DNA of 64,000 nt from Trifolium pratense (lineage: Eukaryota > Streptophyta > Magnoliopsida > Fabales > Fabaceae): positions 25,350,777-25,414,776 of the forward strand of contig NC_060063.1 in NCBI RefSeq assembly GCF_020283565.1, read 5' to 3'. The translations under genes were made by a program, and so were the position numbers. Numbering within the stretch: position 1 is the first letter of the stretch; each line of letters starts with the position of its first letter. The notes under the pieces are model-generated. The model was not told where the DNA came from. It was given only the letters and a program-made list of their open reading frames with translations, and ran no database searches. This document shows positions 36,601 to 47,063 of the stretch, piece by piece.

Positions 36601-37675
36601 TGAGTTTATGAAAATAAGTTAAAACCAACTCATTGACATATGATAAGCAATATTGGTAAGTTCTTCCAACCAATTACCTACAGGTTAATGTCAAAAATAA
36701 GCTCTTCCAAACGCCTATAAAATACATGTCCACATGGGATCCTCCTTGTATGGAGAAAATAGTTGTATTGTATCTGTTGACAGTTCACAAACTTAATTAT
36801 TCTATCGACAACTACCTTTACAGGTATGATTGGTTGGCAAAGAAGAACCTTCGAGCCGGATACTTCGTGTGGGCAATGACTGCTTATGGTTTAGGTATGC
36901 TATGCTTGATCTCGGGATAGCTTTCATGACCAAATGTTAATGTCTATTGCTTCTGTATATCTCTATCTTCACTTATGGACTAGAAAAACTTGAAATATAG
37001 TGACTGATATTTAGAGACTGAAAAACACAAAATCTGTGCCTGATTCCGTTGTTAAGTGTTAGAGACGTCAAATTTGGTGGTAGTTATTGGCTTTTTCTAA
37101 TATATTATTTCTTAAACTTTGGTCTGTAGGTCTCCTCGTCACATATGTGGCTTTAAACTTGATGGATGGACATGGCCAGCCAGCTTTGCTTTATATAGTC
37201 CCATTTACACTTGGTAAGTATAACCATCGTACAAATAAATATTTGTAACTTGTAAGTGTAAACACCTATGGTGGCATACTAGTTTCCGAATTTTACACTT
37301 CACCCTTCATCTACGTTAAAATACAAACTCTCCCATGTACTATTGGATTGTGTTCTATTGGTTGTTGAAGATGCCTTTGCATGAATCATGCATAGTTTCA
37401 ATCATTAATATAATTGAAGATTCGGGTCCCAAGCCTGTTAAAGACTTGTGTTGGACAGAGTACACCTAACATAAATTTTGTCGAATCACTCTGCAAGATG
37501 GACCAATAAAATGTTGTGCCAATTATAGGTTACTCATTTACAATAACATTGTTGTGTAATCATAATTGCAGGCACTTTTCTGTCATTGGGAAAGAAGAGA
37601 GGTGATCTCAAGATTTTATGGACAAGAGGAGAACCAGAAAGACCTTGTCCTCATCATAGTCAAGAAGACAATTAA
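30695..37675 (+). CDS. Signal peptide peptidase-like protease (SPPL2/4/5 type)
   Basis: Fourteen exons with GT-AG introns: 30695-30829, 32338-32496, 32583-32694, 32820-32939, 33096-33247, 34936-35115, 35400-35434, 35554-35716, 35812-35865, 36030-36122, 36265-36407, 36824-36894, 37130-37213, 37572-37675. They sum to 534 residues, normal for plant SPPLs with a protease-associated domain. A signal peptide ends near Gly24. The luminal PA domain covers about 50-180, and about nine membrane segments follow. The catalytic pair of this GxGD aspartyl protease is intact: Asp383 in LYDILW and Asp436 in GFGD. PAL is at 490-492. The family cuts type II membrane peptides in endomembranes. Intron 1 (1.5 kb) and intron 5 (1.7 kb) are enlarged by transposon insertions; the coding exons are undamaged. 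The exact SPPL number is not settled. Confidence 0.95.
31062..31234. mobile_element. MITE in SPPL intron 1
   Basis: About 170 bp with inverted ends GCTAAT...GAAGCACGGACAC. It contains repeated GTGTCCG/CGGACAC words. The target duplication is not clear. Related in sequence to the tandem repeat at 20490-20860. Confidence 0.55.
31340..31570. mobile_element. Worn MITE in SPPL intron 1
   Basis: Diverged relative of the element at 34507-34760: both have 'gactgttt', 'agcttat' repeats, 'ttatcttttgttat' and an end like 'atccaagcagggcct'. Boundaries are approximate. Confidence 0.45.
33300..34500 (-). pseudogene. LINE 3' fragment in SPPL intron 5
   Basis: On the minus strand the LINE reverse-transcriptase tail (zf-RVT region) can be read. 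It includes [35 protein letters not shown], and, after a MITE interruption, LNLWQRGML...[19 protein letters not shown]-run at about 33294-33320 on the plus strand is the poly(A) tail. It is 5'-truncated, and several stops show it is dead. Confidence 0.85.
33777..33987. mobile_element. Tourist-like MITE inside the LINE fragment
   Basis: 211 bp with inverted ends GGGCTCGTTTGGCCCAGC and, reversed, GGGCTTGTTTGGCCCAGC, and a 3 bp target duplication TCA (33774-33776, 33988-33990). Removing it rejoins the LINE reading frame LPMRL-NLW, which confirms the boundaries. Confidence 0.9.
34507..34760. mobile_element. MITE-like element in SPPL intron 5
   Basis: Starts 'gtgtttggaaaagg' and ends 'taaacaaagcc', with internal 'agcttat' repeats. 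Non-coding; target duplication not resolved. Confidence 0.5.
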
Positions 37676-39153
37676 CCAATCAAACAGACTTGTATGTTTA
37701 GCTATATATTAGTTTATATAGGAGAGTGATAGCAACTATTAGGAGATTGTGTTAACATATGTAACAAAATTCCAGCCAAATGGTTCTACTGTGTGCTGTA
37801 AATTTTATTTTTTTTCTTCTGAGATAGGTCAGAAGATTATTTAAGAGACTCTATATTCTTGTTGACGACTTTGTTTCAATGAGAATCTTCTCCAATACCA
37901 AGTCTTGCAAAGAGAAATGACATTGAGAAGCTCCATTCAAAAGAGAGATGACTAATAAAAGGCTTGCTTACATTGAGAAGCTGCTAAATACTGAGTCATA
38001 ACTTGTATTGTAATGTAATAATATTGTGAATTTCAATTTCAAAAAAAAAAATGTAATATTATTGTGATGTTTAATATTTAAAATTACCATCATTAGAATA
38101 TTAACATAATATCTTATAATTCTTATATTCTTCTTACTGTTAAATAACACTATAATAGTTGGAATTATGTTAACAAATTTTAGAGCATTCCTACAGAGGA
38201 AACAAATGAAAATAACCTAAGTGTGCATTATTACTACAAATTCACAAATATTAAGGTAAGTACAGAATTGTGTCCATAATATAGCTCAATATGGTCTCTA
38301 AGTTGATAAGATATGGTATGATGCAATTTTGACCTTAAAAGCTTGATTTAATGGCCAACTAACATGCATCAAGTATATGAAAGCAGAAAAGTACGACATT
38401 CATAACACAAATTAATATCGGCGATTTTAATGATATGTTATCGTTAGAAGATAAAAGAGACGGAAGTGAGTAACCGCAGTGGCTCATTCGAGGATATAGA
38501 GAAGCAGTGCAAGATAGTAGACATCACCGGAAATGGATTTGATGCAGTAACTGCGTGACACAGTTACTCACCTGGACCGGCTGATCTTGAATTGATAGAT
38601 AGGATGGTTTTTACTTGATTTTGATGATATGTAATTTTAACCGCCTGATTGATGATCAACGACTCAGATCTGCTACTGCGGCAAATAATTACAGCAGGGA
38701 AACCAGGTCCGACATCACCATCTCGTACAACTTAATTAATCCACATGTGATTCATGTCCACATTTCAATAGTCTTATCTTATCCTTAACTAGTAGACTAG
38801 ATATATTCATGATAAGTAATGGGTCCTAAATCAATAATGCATGATTTATCCTTTGCATATTCTGTGGCTTTGCTTTATGCCTTTACCATTGCACTGCAAT
38901 GTCATGTGTATCAGAAAAACAAAGGAAACTTCATTCATAAAGACAAATAATTAAGTATTATTCAGGAAATTAAGTGGATGGTGGTGCAGAAAACAACAAA
39001 AGTCTCCACCCAATTTCCTTTTACCTTCCTAACATATCCTGTCACATAAACTCTCATAACCTATCCTGTCTAAGAACTTCATTTTACTTATAACTTAGTA
39101 AGCCAGAACAGAATTGAACAATCACAAAAAACACCATATCCCCCTTTACACAC
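37676..39153. other. SPPL 3' flank, duplicated block A and LINE scrap
   Basis: The SPPL 3' UTR probably covers the first 200-300 bp. Block A (about 38150-38370) is repeated at about 50620-51250. At about 38410-38545 a LINE endonuclease scrap reads ISIGDFNDMLSLEDKRDG and then PQWLIRGYREAVQDS with a broken frame. About 39060-39153 is the NLR leader, which is also copied before the second NLR. Confidence 0.6.
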
Positions 39154-41952
39154 ATGGCGGATAGCGTGGTTTCGTTCCTTTTGGGACACTTATCCCAATT
39201 GCTTCAACATGAAGCTAACTTGTTGTTTGGAGTGGAAGACAAAATACAATCCCTCCAAAACGAACTCGAAATCATAAACGCCTACCTCAAAACTTCCTCT
39301 AAAGGGAACAAGAACAACAACAAAGAAATAGAAAAAATAGTTCTGAGTCAGATCAGAGATGCCGCTCACCAAGCTGAGGATGTCATCGATACGTTCATTG
39401 CCAACGTGGCCATCTACAAGAGGAGAAATGTGCTCGGAAGAATGCTTCACAGCGTTGATCACGCAAAGTTGCTCCACGACGTAGCAGAGAATATTGATAA
39501 GATCAAAACCAAACTGAAAGATATACATGAAAGAAACATCAAATACAATCAAGAAAGCAGTAACCAATCAACATCAGCAACAGAAGAGGAAGAGAGGAAA
39601 CGGTCGCTGCAAAGATTAAGAAGAAATGTGGAGGAGGAAAATGTAGTGGGATTTGTCCATGAATCTGAAGCAGTCATCAATAGACTCATAGAGGGTCATC
39701 CACTGCATCTCAACGTCATTTCAATCATTGGTATGGGTGGATTGGGAAAAACTACTCTTGCAAGAAAGGTCTACAACAGTGACAAGGTGAAGAAACACTT
39801 CAATTGTCACGCCTGGGTTTCCGTTTCAAACGAGTGTCGAACTAGGGAACTTTTGCTTGGCCTTCTTCAAAATTTGATGCCAGAACATGATTATGAATCT
39901 AGAAGCGGCAACAAAATAAAAAAGAAGGGTAAGAAGAAACACAACGAAGCTGTGAGTAACTCACAAGGCTTCTCTAGCTTAAGTGATGATGAGCTTAAGA
40001 AAAGAGTGTGGGAATTCTTGAAGTTGAAAAAGTATATGCTGGTTCTTGATGACTTGTGGAAAATACAAGATTGGGATGAGATCAAAGATGCTTTTCCCGA
40101 TGAAAACAAAGGGAGCAGAATACTAGTAACTAGTCGTTTGAAAGAAGTTGCTTTGCATACCGGTCGAGATCCTTACTACCTTCAATTTCTCAATGAAGAA
40201 CAAAGTTGGGAGCTCTTCTACAAAAAAGTGTTTAGAGGAGAAGAGTACCCTTGTGATCTTGAATCTCTTGGTAAAGAAATCGTTAAAAGTTGTGGCGGTT
40301 TGCCACTCTCAATTGTGGTGCTTGCTGGACTTCTAGCAAACAAAGAAAAGTCACACAGAGAATGGTCCAAAGTTTTGGGTCATGTTAACTGGTATCTTAC
40401 TCAAGACAAGGAGACTAACGTCAAGGATGTAGTACTTAAACTCAGTTTGGACGACTTGCCTTCAAGATTAAAACCATGTTTTCTGTATCTAGGGATATTC
40501 CCCGAAGATTCTGAAATACATGTAAGGCGATTGTTGCAGCTATGGGTCGCTGAAGGATTTATACAAGAAACTGGTAGGAGAGATGCATATGATGTTGCTG
40601 AAGACTACTTGTATGAGCTCATTGATCGTAGTTTGATCCAAGTAGTACGAGTGGAAGATATCGAAGGTGTGCAAACATGTCGCATCCATGATCTTCTTAG
40701 AGATCTCTGCATATTAGAGAGCAAAGAGGACAAGATCTTCGAAGTTTGTACGGAAACCAATATTTTAATCCCGTCAAAACCTCGTAGATTGTCTGTTCAT
40801 TCTACAATGTGTCAGTATATTTCTTCAAGTACCAAAGACCTTTCATGTGTCCGTTCTTTGTTTTTCTCTAACCCGGACTACTTCGTTGCTAGCGACAAGT
40901 GGAAATTGCTTACGAAAGACATCAAATTGGTTCGTGTATTGGATTTGGATCTTGAGAGTAGTAAGATTCCTTCCAATTTGGGTAACTTTATTCACTTGAG
41001 GTACTTAAGAATAGGCTCAGATTTTTCTTTTTGGAGCGTTCCAGATTCTATATGCAACCTTCAAAATCTACAAACATTATGCTTTGGACCGCCAACCGGG
41101 TTCGTCTTATATGGCATCCCAATTTCATTTCCATATGGAATAATAAAGCTCAAGCATCTAACACATGTGTATACTAATAGGCCTATCGTGCTACGCGGCA
41201 GCAGTTCCAAATTAGATGGTGAAGTTATGTGGCGCCTTCAAACAATCGGTTTCATTGAACTTGATGAGAAAACAACATATCTCATAGAGAAAGGAAGTTT
41301 CCCCAAATTAAGAACAATACGAGTGCAGATCATCAAAGGTGATGTGCCTACAATGTTGTTATGCCTGCAAAAATTGATGCATTTGAATGAGCTAGAAATC
41401 CAAGTCCAATTAGATGAGATCTTTGTAAGGATCGTTCTTAATCCGGAGGAAGTGCTACAAAGTTTGAAACACTTAACACATCTGAGTATTCTAAAAATCA
41501 CTCACCTCCCCAACCTTGAAACACATGTGACCATGTTTCCTCCCAACATTACCAAGTTAGCATTGGTACGTATTGGTTACTTGAATGATGACGGGATGAA
41601 AGTTATTGGAAGTCTCGCCAAACTCCAAATTTTTATCTTAAGTGGATCATTTGACGGCAGTTTTGACTCGGCCTCATGTTTTGATCTTAATTTTGCTCAA
41701 GATGGGTTCCCACAGTTGCAGGAGTTTCAAATGGCAGATTTTCCAATTAGAAACTGGAAATTAGCCAATGGTTCGATGTCACGCCTTCAAATTCTCACTG
41801 TAGACAACTGTCCTGTGTTGGACAGCCTCCCAAGTGAACTGTGGTCTTTGACTACCTTAAGAAAAGTCTGTGTTCGAAAACCCTCCGATGCAATGGCTGC
41901 AATGTTACAAAATTTGGAAGTTAATAATGAATGTGAGCTCATTGTAGAATAA
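39154..41952 (+). CDS. CC-NB-LRR disease resistance protein (NLR1)
   Basis: One intronless frame of 932 codons, typical for RPP13/RPP8-like resistance proteins, which detect pathogen effectors inside the cell and trigger defence. The Rx-type coiled coil spans about 1-90 with AEDVID at 74-79. In NB-ARC, the P-loop GMGGLGKTT is at 193-201, kinase-2 LVLDDLW at 296-302, RNBS-B GSRILVTSR follows, and CGGLPL starts at 380. RNBS-D CFLYLGIFPED comes next, and an MHD-equivalent IHD is at 511-513. About fourteen degenerate leucine-rich repeats fill 550-900. A Lys-rich insert (KIKKKGKKKH, about 254-263) between RNBS-A and kinase-2 could act as a nuclear signal; this is inference. No frameshift or lost motif was seen, so it is probably functional. 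Its paralogue is 44628-48483. Confidence 0.95.
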   Translation: MADSVVSFLLGHLSQLLQHEANLLFGVEDKIQSLQNELEIINAYLKTSSKGNKNNNKEIEKIVLSQIRDAAHQAEDVIDTFIANVAIYKRRNVLGRMLHSVDHAKLLHDVAENIDKIKTKLKDIHERNIKYNQESSNQSTSATEEEERKRSLQRLRRNVEEENVVGFVHESEAVINRLIEGHPLHLNVISIIGMGGLGKTTLARKVYNSDKVKKHFNCHAWVSVSNECRTRELLLGLLQNLMPEHDYESRSGNKIKKKGKKKHNEAVSNSQGFSSLSDDELKKRVWEFLKLKKYMLVLDDLWKIQDWDEIKDAFPDENKGSRILVTSRLKEVALHTGRDPYYLQFLNEEQSWELFYKKVFRGEEYPCDLESLGKEIVKSCGGLPLSIVVLAGLLANKEKSHREWSKVLGHVNWYLTQDKETNVKDVVLKLSLDDLPSRLKPCFLYLGIFPEDSEIHVRRLLQLWVAEGFIQETGRRDAYDVAEDYLYELIDRSLIQVVRVEDIEGVQTCRIHDLLRDLCILESKEDKIFEVCTETNILIPSKPRRLSVHSTMCQYISSSTKDLSCVRSLFFSNPDYFVASDKWKLLTKDIKLVRVLDLDLESSKIPSNLGNFIHLRYLRIGSDFSFWSVPDSICNLQNLQTLCFGPPTGFVLYGIPISFPYGIIKLKHLTHVYTNRPIVLRGSSSKLDGEVMWRLQTIGFIELDEKTTYLIEKGSFPKLRTIRVQIIKGDVPTMLLCLQKLMHLNELEIQVQLDEIFVRIVLNPEEVLQSLKHLTHLSILKITHLPNLETHVTMFPPNITKLALVRIGYLNDDGMKVIGSLAKLQIFILSGSFDGSFDSASCFDLNFAQDGFPQLQEFQMADFPIRNWKLANGSMSRLQILTVDNCPVLDSLPSELWSLTTLRKVCVRKPSDAMAAMLQNLEVNNECELIVE

Positions 41953-42929
41953 TTAGACTTGTAACTAGGTTTTTTTTTATTAGCTTTGATACTGCAGAAT
42001 TTACGGTTACATTTTTATGCAATGACTTACATTCATTGTTGATTCGGCTTATTTGTTTTTGTTTGAGCAATTTATTCAAATTTAAGTAAAATTGATCGGT
42101 TAAATTTTTATTCATAGTTTTAACAATCTATTATGCTATTAAAGAGGGAATTAACTCTAAAGCATTGATTACAAGCAGCTGGAACGCAGTGACAGCACTG
42201 TCACAGCGCCGCAGCAAGGATTTTCAGTATATGTTGCACAGTGGACTGGGTGACTGCAGGGTGTGTCGTGACGCTGTTTTGGTTCCTATGGCAGAATAGA
42301 AATGACGTTGTATGGAGTGGTGAAAGGAAGACTGCTACACAGGTTGCACTGCTAGCTTTTAATTTATGTGAATAAGCAGCAGCAGCAACAGACTCATCAT
42401 ACTTCAGCGCCTGAAGTGCATCCATGGGAAAAGCTGCATCACGGTTGTATTAAATGCAACGTTGATGTGGGATTTTTAGAGGCTGATGGCATTCACCGGT
42501 TGGAAAAATGCAGCGCTGATGGGACAGCTTGTCTGTAACGGCATGATGTTTTTGAGACTCGGCTTGTCTGTTCGCGGCATTGACCGGTTGGAGAAATGCA
42601 ACGAAAATGGCTTTAATTAACTCGCGTCGCTCTGGAAATTCTGAAGTTAGTTTAATAGTTTCTACCATTGTTAATGTTATGGCATCAAATCTAAAAACTT
42701 TGAGGTCAATTTTGTTAGTAGACAAGTGAATGTGGTTTGCGAGGGTGGCCATTTCCTAGACTAGTCTCTATGTTAGTGAGTTTATTCCTACTTATATTGA
42801 ACATCATTTGAATAATGAATGAGCTAAATTGATTTTGGTCAAACAAAAAACTCAAGTATTTTTATACATGAATTTTAATATTTAATAATTATTATTTTAA
42901 TAACGTACATTTCTGTTGACTACTTGAAA
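41953..42929 (+). other. NLR1 3' flank with LINE RNase H scrap
   Basis: After the stop, about 42150-42760 holds a broken plant-LINE RNase H. WEKLHHGCIKCNVDVGF is at about 42424-42474, and FVSRQVNVV is near 42712-42738. A preceding 'FLWQNRND' piece lies near 42284-42305. Frames are interrupted throughout. Confidence 0.7.
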
Positions 42930-43380
42930 ATAAGTGTTAATTCATGATTTAGAGTACATGATTTGATGAAAGTGACTCTTAGTTGAGGTATATGGTCATT
43001 GTTATAATTTTGAGAAGGATTCTTATTTTTATAGGATTTTAGTGAATTATTATCAAACTAAAAAATAAAAAGGTTTGATATGTATGATAATTGTTTTGCC
43101 GTTAGTTACAGTAATTTTAACGCATCGGAATAATTTCGTGTTACATTGTTATAATACTTTTTATATATATGCACCATTAATGTTGATCTGCTTAAGTTTA
43201 ATTCGATGTTACACAAGCTTTCCTCCGCGTGTGTGGTTTTTTCTCTCACAATCATGGAAAGATTGGATAGAGCAATGGCCACTCAACAATAGATTGATGA
43301 ATTTCCTCATTATAAGTTCATTAATATCACAGTTAACTACTCACTGATATTAATTAGTGCTGTGTATGTTCAGAAGCAAG
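42930..43380 (+). repeat. Duplicated block B, first copy
   Basis: Matches about 48770-49000 and then jumps to 49855-49985, so the two copies differ by an 850 bp gap. The tail is a LINE endonuclease scrap (MERLDRAMATQQ read with one frame break). This block marks the downstream side of the duplicated NLR unit. Confidence 0.8.
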
Positions 43381-44627
43381 TTGAAGAGAGTATTCAAGTT
43401 CAAAAATTCTTAGTTGAGGCCGAACGTGGATACCCTTTGTTATGAAGATGTGATCTTATCCACCGAACCAATCGATCTAGCCATGAGCAGGTTGAAGAAG
43501 TCGAGTAGTCGTAATTCGGAAACAAATGAAGGTGGGGCTGGGCAGTAGCATCGAGACCTCCTAGAAGAGGCATTTTTCTTGTAGGCTCCCTTTTGGATAA
43601 TGCTGTAATCTGCATCTCCCGGAGTTGGGGAATCTAGGCCTAATCTATTAGAATAGGTCTAGGTTGGCAGGTCCGAGCCTTACAACTTTATCGGCTCAAG
43701 CAATTTTTACCTTAGACCGGAGCACATTCACTCATAAGACGACCATCATGTACTTGTACTCAAGTGACGATGACCATCTCAAATGTAAAACTTTTAAAGA
43801 ACCTATAAATGCATTTTGTTTTTGATAAATAAACAAAAAAGTTGTTTCACGAAAGTATTTTCACCTTTTTAGTAAATATTTGAACTACATCTCAAATACT
43901 CTAAAACAAGAACATAAGAGAAAGAAAAAATACACAAATATAAACTTAAGTGTTTACAGGTGCTACTGTTTAGTGTGTTGAAACAAGGAACTTGAGGTCT
44001 CTATATATAGCATTGAGTTTCCCGTTGCTTCACTTCTCGAAGATGTGAGACTTGTTCAATATAATTTTCTTGATATTTTTTCTTGATTATGTGGGACTTA
44101 CATTGCAATCAACCCCAACAATAGAGCATCTTCATGAAATAACAGTGATGCCAAACTAGTGAACTCCAACTAAAGAAATGAGAAAAAAATTAAGTTTTTG
44201 ATCTGACATGCTCTGTTGGACTAACATGAAATACTTAGCGTTGAAGTTAAAGTGAGAGAAAAGAGTTGTCGATTGTGTTATATTGTCAATGGTGATGATA
44301 TTGCCACGCGTGCAATGAATTTGTCCTATGAATGGGATTCGTGTTTCTCTATTTTAAAGTGATGGGGGCCGGGAAAAGGAAAAGTTTTGAAATTAAGCTT
44401 TAGCATGTGATGAGGTTGGAATCAAAGAACAAGTTTTGAAAGCTTTTTGAATTATTGATGCCCACTATTTCCAACTAGTGCTTTGATTCAACACTATGTA
44501 GTTGTCAGTCACATAAACTGTTGTGACATGTAGTAGTATTATATAACAACTTCATACTTGGTAAGACATAACATAACATAATTGAACAATCACAAAAAAA
44601 AAAAACACCATTTACCCCCTTAAACAC
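43381..44627. other. Spacer between the NLR genes
   Basis: No gene. Contains the uninterrupted copy of the left-edge repeat (43809-43917) and the NLR2 leader. The last 50 bp before the start codon match the NLR1 leader (GAACAATCACAAAAAA...ACACCAT). Confidence 0.6.
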
Positions 44628-46017
44628 ATGGTGGATATCGTGGTTTCATCCCTTTTGGGGCACTTATCCCAATTGCTTCAACATGAAGCTAACTTGTTGT
44701 TTGGAGTGGAAGACAAAATCAAATCCCTCCAAAACGAACTCGAAATCATAAACGCCTACCTCAAAATTTCCTCTAAAGGGAACAAGAACAACAACAAAGA
44801 AATAGAACAAACGGTTAGACGTTTGATCAGAGAAGAAGCCCACCTAGCTGAGGATGTCATCGACACATTTATTGCCAACGTCGTCATCTACAAGAGGAGA
44901 AACGTGGTGGGAAGAATGTTTTACAGTATTGCTCACGCAAAGTTGCTCCGCAACGTTGCAGAGAAAATTGACAAGATCAAAACTGCGCTCAAAGAGATAC
45001 ATGAAAACAAAATCAAATACAATCAAGAAAGCGGTAATCAATCAACATCAGCAATAGAAGAGGAAGAGAGGAAACAATCACTGCAAAAATTAAGAAGAAA
45101 TGTGGAGGAGGAAAATGTAGTAGGATTTGTCCATGAATCTGAAGTGGTCATCAGTAGACTCATAGATGGTGATTCGCCACATCTCAACGTCGTTTCAATC
45201 ATTGGCATGGGTGGATTGGGAAAAACAACTCTTGCAAGAAAGGTCTACAACAGTGACAAGGTGAAGAAACACTTCCATTGTCGTGCCTGGGTTTACGTTT
45301 CGAACGACTGTAAAACTAGGGAACTTTTGCTTAGCCTTCTTCAATATTTGATGCCAGGCCGTGATTTTGAATCTAGGTGCGGCAACAAAATCAAAAAGAA
45401 GGGTAAGAAGAAACACAACGAAGCTGTGAGTAACTCACAAGGCTTCTCTAGCTTAAGTGATGATGAGCTTAAGAAAAGAGTGTGGGAATTCTTGAAGTTG
45501 AAAAAATATCTACTGATTCTTGATGACATGTGGAAAATACAAGATTGGGATGAGATCAAAGATGCTTTTCCCGATGAAAACAAAGGGAGCAGAATACTAG
45601 TAACTAGTCGTTTGAAAGAAGTTGCTTTGCATACCGGTCGAGATCCTCCTTACTACCTTCAATTTCTCAATGAAGAACAAAGTTGGGAGCTCTTCTACAA
45701 AAAAGTGTTTAGAGGAGAAGAGTACCCTTGTGATCTTGAATCTCTTGGTAAAGAAATCGTTAAAAGTTGTGGCGGTTTGCCACTCTCAATTGTGGTGCTT
45801 GCTGGACTTCTAGCAAACAAAGAAAAGTCACACAGAGAATGGTCCAAAGTTTTGGGTCATGTTAACTGGTATCTTACTCGAGACGAGGAGACTAAAGTCA
45901 AGGATGTAGTACTTAAACTCAGTTTCGAAGACTTGCCTTCAAGATTAAAACCATGTTTTCTTTATCTAGGGATATTTCCCGAAGATTCTGAAATACGTGT
46001 AAGGCGATTGTTGCACC

Positions 46018-47063
46018 TAGGGGTGTGCATGGTTTAAAAACCACACCACACCAAACCATATTTATGGTTTTGGTTTATATCCAAAACCATTTTAATGAAA
46101 AATTGGTTATTTTGCAAAACTAATTTGGATATGGTTTATAATTGGTTCGGAACCAATTTATAACCGGTTTATAATAAAAAATAGGTTACTTATTTATAAC
46201 CGATTCATCTTAAATTTTATTTTATTTTTTATTTTTTTTTAAAAATGCATTATTATAACTTTTAATTCCTATATATTTAAATTTTTTTTTTACAATAATT
46301 AAGCCAATATTTTTTTTTGTTTAATTGATTAAAAGAACATATTTAATAATTATTGTTTATAGAAAAAACATAATTTTTCTTTAATTTTATGAATTATTGG
46401 TTTATAATGAATTCATAAGAGTTTTTTTTCTAAGCCCAACAAATTTCAAACTAAGCCCAAAAAAACAGATTTTTTTAAGCCCAAAATAATTAAAATATAG
46501 ATTTTTTTTAAAAAAAAAATCATCAAAAATCTGTTTTTTATAATTATTTTTAAAATAAATAAATTTTGTTAAATAAAAAATAATTAAATATTAAAGGGTG
46601 GTTGACGGTGGCCGGCCGCCGGAGCGCCGCCGCCAACCACCGCGCCGGCCACCGGAGCGCCGCCGTCAACCACCGCGCCGGCCGCAGGCCGCCGCCGGAA
46701 AATCGCCGGCCGCCACCGTCCGCCGCCGGAGCTCCGCCGTGCCGGCCGCCGGTGGTCCGGCGTTGACCGCCGCGTTGACCAATTCCTCCACCACCTTATT
46801 AATTATTTATTTATTAAATTATATAATTAATTGAATTTGGAATTTTTTTTTTTTTAAAAAAAAAACTATTGGGCTTTTTCCTTATTGGGCCTCAATTTAA
46901 AAACCAATTTTAAACCAATTATAAAAAATTGGATAGGGTTTAGAATTGGTTTTTTTGTATTGGATTGGTTTGGTTTTTTTTTAAAATGGATTTAGTTATT
47001 AATTTTGGATATGGTTTGGTTAATGATTTGGTTAAGGTTACTTGGATTTTTTGCACACCCCTA
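46018..47063. mobile_element. Non-autonomous hAT transposon
   Basis: 1,046 bp with perfect 12 bp inverted ends TAGGGGTGTGCA and a perfect 8 bp target duplication GTTGCACC (46010-46017, 47064-47071). That is the hAT signature. Subterminal regions repeat 'ggttt' and 'aaccaatt' words. No transposase. The core at 46598-46790 is extremely GC-rich. Confidence 0.95.
46598..46790. repeat. GC-rich island inside the hAT element
   Basis: About 190 bp built from GCCGCC and GGCCGG words, with a direct repeat of about 40 bp (CGGAGCGCCGCCG...CAACCACCGCGCCGGCC). It contrasts sharply with the AT-rich element around it. The 78-codon frame from 46598 reads Arg/Pro/Ala-rich repeat and is probably not a gene. 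Confidence 0.85.

Noticed and set aside
42480..42620. Repeated 'ggcattcaccggttggaaaaatgcagcgctgatggg' and 'ggcattgaccggttggagaaatgcaacg' words as a possible functional repeat
   Set aside because: They fall inside the broken LINE RNase H and look like local duplication in dead sequence.
46598..46834. 78-codon Arg/Pro-rich open frame in the hAT element
   Set aside because: It reads a GC-rich repeat. Long frames are expected there because stop codons are AT-rich.
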